DNA of 7,606 bases from Gammaproteobacteria bacterium. GTDB taxonomy: Bacteria > Pseudomonadota > Gammaproteobacteria > Magnimaribacterales > AG-339-G14. Shown piece by piece: positions 5,370 to 7,606 of this stretch. The position numbers and the translations under genes are program-made. Under the pieces are notes generated by a model, which did no database searches, was not told the origin of the DNA, and saw only the letters and a list, made by a program, of their open reading frames with translations. Within the stretch, counting starts at the first letter, position 1. Every line of letters starts with the position of its first letter. The stretch is from assembly GCA_002689405.1 (NCBI GenBank), contig NZFZ01000005.1, positions 5,014 through 12,619 on the forward strand, written 5' to 3'.

Positions 5370-5924
5370 TTATATTAGACTGGTTAAACCTAAAGAAAAT
5401 TTTGCGTTATACAAAATTCTATCAATTTGTATCAAAAGAAAAAAAACAATTATGGGCGAGAAGTCCATTCCGCCAAAAATAGTAAATTTTTGAAATGGCT
5501 TTAATAAGACATTGGTGATGGAGTTACAGAGTGAGAGAAACTGATTATGTGATGCGGGAAAAGCCCAGCTACCGATAATGGATATGAATAATCCATATCT
5601 TAGGATTTGACTAAACATCAATAACACACTGATTGCTGTCCAAGCTAAAGCCTCATTCAAGTTAAAATCTATCTCACTCCCTGAAAGAAAAATATAAAAA
5701 CCCAAAGCTTTAAAGAAAAAGATAAGAGCCAAGCAGGATAAATCGATTCGATATATCACTGGAAGAACCATGCGAAAGGGCCTTAAAAAAGGCTCTATAA
5801 CAGAGTAAGAACGACTGACAATAACGTTGTTGAAATTTACTTCAAAAATCCTAAAAAAAAAGTAAATAGAAAGAATAATCGATATCAAATTAATGAATGT
5901 GAATATCACAAAGTTTGGATTCAT
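5370..5924 (-). CDS. yggT: YggT-family integral membrane protein
   Basis: The product has 184 residues and carries two copies of the YGGT unit. Each is a hydrophobic helix followed by an amphipathic (E/K)PxxRPFR-type segment and a DLS/DFSP turn into a second helix. Repeat 1 has SVIEPFLRPFRMVLP (41-55) then RIDLSCLALIFFF (59-71). Repeat 2 has SWAFPASHNQF (119-129), NVLLKPFQKF (138-147) and GGMDFSPIIVFFLL (151-164). Membrane helices are predicted by eye at about 5-27, 60-80, 94-118 and 154-172. The bacterial protein has no firmly established biochemical role; related proteins are linked to osmotic tolerance and, in plastids and cyanobacteria, to thylakoid or division functions. Placement directly after yggS and proC is the conserved arrangement across gammaproteobacteria. 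The ATG is two bases after the proC stop, with AGG about nine bases upstream. Confidence 0.92.
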   Translation of the reverse strand: MNPNFVIFTFINLISIILSIYFFFRIFEVNFNNVIVSRSYSVIEPFLRPFRMVLPVIYRIDLSCLALIFFFKALGFYIFLSGSEIDFNLNEALAWTAISVLLMFSQILRYGLFISIIGSWAFPASHNQFLSLCNSITNVLLKPFQKFTIFGGMDFSPIIVFFLLIQIDRILYNAKFSLGLTSLI

Positions 5925-5926
5925 AT

Positions 5927-6682
5927 TTATTTACCTAAATCTTTTGATCTTTCTATTGCCTTTTTTATAGCATCAGAAACTATTGTCTTGAAGCCATTTT
6001 CTTTCATTGTTTCTAATGCCTTTTCAGTAACTCCGCCTTTTGAGGCCACCATGGACATGATGTTCTCAAAACCAATCTCTCTCTCTTCATCATATATTTT
6101 GGATGTTCCCAACATGAGAGTATTTACCCAGGATTCTGGTTTTTCAAAGCCTTCCTCATGAGCAATCTCAACTAAAGTTTCTGCCAAAAGGGCAAAGTAT
6201 GCAGGTCCAGCTCCGACTATGGCAGTAAAAGCATCAAAATGCTTTTCTTTCATTTCAATTACTGAGCCAAGATTGGAAAGCATATTCTTAACCTCTTCAG
6301 ATATGGAAAAGTTTGACGTAATGGCAATGGCGCTGTCTCCTGATCCAATGCCAACAGTTGGCATGCCTCTAATAAGGTTTGTTTTTTCCCCTATTAACTC
6401 ATGAATTTTATCAAGACTTAATCCTGCCATAAATGAGATAAAGGTTTTATCTTGCAAGTTAAAGTCATTTTTTGAAAATAACTCCCCAATCATATTAGGC
6501 TTTATAGTAAAAAAGATTACATCAGAAGAATTTATTGTCTCATCTAAGGAAAAATAACCATTCGTAACTTTTTTGAGTTCGTCTTTTTCAATTGGATCTG
6601 ACAAAAATAGATCATAATCTTTAGAAAGCTTTGTAACTGCTTTTTCTCCAAGATTCCCGACACCGATAAAACCTATTTTCAT
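5927..6682 (-). CDS. proC: pyrroline-5-carboxylate reductase ProC, with a divergent motif
   Basis: The product has 251 residues, against 269 in E. coli. It reduces 1-pyrroline-5-carboxylate with NAD(P)H, the last step of proline synthesis. The Rossmann motif GFIGVGNLG is at 4-12, FTIKPN at 58-63 (usually VKPQ), FMAGLSLDKI at 84-93, VGAGPAYFALLAETL at 156-170 (usually SGSGPAY) and VASKGGVTEKAL at 212-223 (usually TSPGGTT). The conserved threonine of the last motif is kept as T219. The usual MPNTPALV-G stretch is replaced by RGMPTVGIGSG (105-115), losing the Asn and second Pro. The N-terminal Rossmann half is also shortened. Context (yggS upstream, yggT downstream) strongly supports ProC, but substrate or cofactor preference could have drifted; another imine reductase or dehydrogenase of the same fold is the alternative. 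The ATG directly abuts the yggS stop (TAAATG). Confidence 0.9.
   Translation of the reverse strand: MKIGFIGVGNLGEKAVTKLSKDYDLFLSDPIEKDELKKVTNGYFSLDETINSSDVIFFTIKPNMIGELFSKNDFNLQDKTFISFMAGLSLDKIHELIGEKTNLIRGMPTVGIGSGDSAIAITSNFSISEEVKNMLSNLGSVIEMKEKHFDAFTAIVGAGPAYFALLAETLVEIAHEEGFEKPESWVNTLMLGTSKIYDEEREIGFENIMSMVASKGGVTEKALETMKENGFKTIVSDAIKKAIERSKDLGK
6348..6364. repeat. 17-base odd palindrome within proC
   Basis: ATGCCAAC (6348-6355) and GTTGGCAT (6357-6364) are perfect 8-base inverted arms around a single A. It lies at the codons for MPTVGI, exactly where this ProC departs from the family motif MPNTPALVG. As RNA it could form a 7-bp stem with a three-base loop. Whether it is a protein-binding site, an mRNA structure or chance is not decidable from the sequence. 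Confidence 0.45.
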
Positions 6683-7348
6683 TTAATTTCTTGCCCCAAA
6701 TATAGTCTCACCCAATCTTACTATAGTAGAACCTTCTTTGATTGCTAATTCGAAATCTCTAGACATTCCCATAGAGATCTCAGTTAGATTTTCATAATTT
6801 TCAATTAGCCTATCTGATAGCATCTTAATTTTCTTAAAGGTTTGTTGTAGATCTGACAATTCTAAATTTGGATTTGGAATGATCATCAATCCGCAAAGTT
6901 TGATTTTATTTAAGCCACGTATCTCATTTAAAAAATTTTCTACTTCTTCAAATTTAATTCCAGATTTTGACTCTTCGTTATCTATATTTATCTGTATCAG
7001 GCATTTAATACACTTATCTTCTGGACAATACTTATCGATCAATCTAGCAATTTTTAATCTATCAATTGTATGAATCCAGTCAAAATTTTTAGCTATTTCT
7101 TCGCATTTATTAGATTGAATATTCCCGATAAAATGCCAATTAATTTTTAAATCTTTCAGTTTAGAAATTTTTTCTAAAGACTCTTGTAAATAATTTTCTC
7201 CAAAATCAGAAATTCCATTTTTATAAGCCTCTAAAATATCTTGCCATGATTTTTTCTTACTAACTGCAACAAGTTTTACATTTCTATCTGTTTTCGCCGC
7301 ATCTATCTTGGACTGGACTATTTTTATCTTATCTTTGATGCTTTCCAT
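6683..7348 (-). CDS. yggS: YggS, PLP homeostasis protein (PLPBP/PROSC family)
   Basis: The product has 221 residues, against 234 in E. coli. It is a single-domain TIM-barrel protein of the alanine-racemase N-terminal fold that binds pyridoxal 5'-phosphate without known enzyme activity and buffers PLP supply and amino-acid metabolism. LVAVSKKK (26-33) carries the PLP lysine, K31, matching K36 of E. coli. The other family blocks are FGENYLQE (49-56), WHFIGNIQSNK (71-81), TIDRLKIA (94-101), QINIDNEESKSG (119-130), GLMIIP (153-158), SMGMSRDFELAI (192-203) and GSTIVRLGETIFGAR (206-220, phosphate-binding end). Its ATG overlaps the argS stop by one base (TAATG) and its own stop abuts proC. The yggS-proC pairing is one of the most conserved in bacteria and fits a shared link to amino-acid balance. 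Confidence 0.96.
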   Translation of the reverse strand: MESIKDKIKIVQSKIDAAKTDRNVKLVAVSKKKSWQDILEAYKNGISDFGENYLQESLEKISKLKDLKINWHFIGNIQSNKCEEIAKNFDWIHTIDRLKIARLIDKYCPEDKCIKCLIQINIDNEESKSGIKFEEVENFLNEIRGLNKIKLCGLMIIPNPNLELSDLQQTFKKIKMLSDRLIENYENLTEISMGMSRDFELAIKEGSTIVRLGETIFGARN

Positions 7349-7606
7349 TACATTGTTTCCGGACAGCTTATTCCCAAAATTTTAAGACCATTACTTATTA
7401 TTTCTTTTATTGCAATAGAAAGTGCAATCTTGGCATCTGAATAATCTTTATCATCAGAAATAATCTTTTCAGCATTGTAAAAGCTATGAAATTTAGAACT
7501 TAAATCCCTTAGGTAAAAACATAATGGATGAAGCTCTTTGTTTTTATAACATTGCTCAAGTATTTCAGGATATCCATTTACCAATGATATGATTTCTTTT
7601 TCAGTC
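7348..7606 (-). CDS. argS: arginyl-tRNA synthetase, C-terminal end only
   Basis: The frame is open to the window edge, giving 85 complete codons plus a stop. This is the C-terminal part of the anticodon-binding (DALR) domain of ArgS: HPLCFYLRDLSSKFHSFYNAEKI matches the family's LxxLA-FHxFY pattern, a helix of the type ALSIAIKEIISNGLKILGI follows, and the end LGISCPETM corresponds to the LGI--PERM terminus seen in most bacterial ArgS proteins. The full enzyme (about 550-590 residues) charges tRNA-Arg with arginine; its catalytic HIGH region is outside the window. The stop codon shares its last base with the yggS start, so argS probably leads this minus-strand operon or is co-transcribed into it. 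In many relatives a different gene, such as pilT, neighbours yggS. Confidence 0.92.
   Translation of the reverse strand, partial: TEKEIISLVNGYPEILEQCYKNKELHPLCFYLRDLSSKFHSFYNAEKIISDDKDYSDAKIALSIAIKEIISNGLKILGISCPETM

Noticed and set aside
1..7606. A novel defence, mobile or biosynthetic system
   Set aside because: Every reading frame of substance matches a known housekeeping family, gaps are nearly absent, and there are no direct repeats, integrase genes, tRNA attachment sites or composition breaks visible.

Overview
The window is a gene-dense, AT-rich bacterial chromosome segment of ordinary housekeeping genes. I found no mobile element, CRISPR array, phage gene, rRNA or tRNA. Every protein resembles a gammaproteobacterial family member: the sigma-32 RpoH box, CysQ, MetW beside MetX, and the YggS-ProC-YggT trio. 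Low GC, almost no intergenic DNA, many A8/A9 tracts and frequent TTG starts point to a streamlined, free-living marine gammaproteobacterium. A SAR86-type lineage is a plausible guess, but no taxonomic marker here settles it.

Layout. Plus strand: the 3' part of cysQ (1-549); an 80-base gap (550-629), the only sizeable non-coding stretch; then rpoH (630-1481), thiS (1485-1700), thiG (1701-2480) and trmB (2477-3130), packed end to end. Minus strand, transcribed toward the plus-strand set: the 3' end of argS (7348-7606), yggS (6683-7348), proC (5927-6682), yggT (5370-5924), metX (4263-5369), metW (3686-4270) and rdgB (3102-3689). The two transcription units converge and overlap tail to tail by 29 bases at 3102-3130, where a perfect 16-bp palindrome is centred on the trmB stop codon. 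The order rpoH / thiS-thiG-trmB >< rdgB-metW-metX-yggT-proC-yggS matches, as I recall it, the neighbourhood in Pseudomonas. Compared with that, hemW is absent between trmB and rdgB, and cysQ and argS form the flanks.

How the genes work together. metX and metW act at the acyl-homoserine entry to methionine synthesis. yggS (PLP homeostasis) and proC (proline synthesis) are a classic conserved pair. thiS and thiG supply the sulfur carrier and the synthase for the thiamine thiazole ring. rdgB cleans the nucleotide pool, trmB makes m7G46 in tRNA, and cysQ removes 3'-phosphoadenosine 5'-phosphate. rpoH is the heat-shock sigma factor and seems to head the operon that carries the thiamine and tRNA genes.

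No previously undescribed multi-gene system is visible. The points worth a second look are architectural. rpoH, thiS and thiG lie in one reading frame, separated essentially by single stop codons. Four consecutive genes (thiS, thiG, trmB, rdgB) have forced TTG starts. A strong hairpin with a competing alternative fold lies just inside rpoH. The convergent junction is palindromic. ProC has lost a normally conserved motif exactly where the DNA forms a 17-base near-palindrome.
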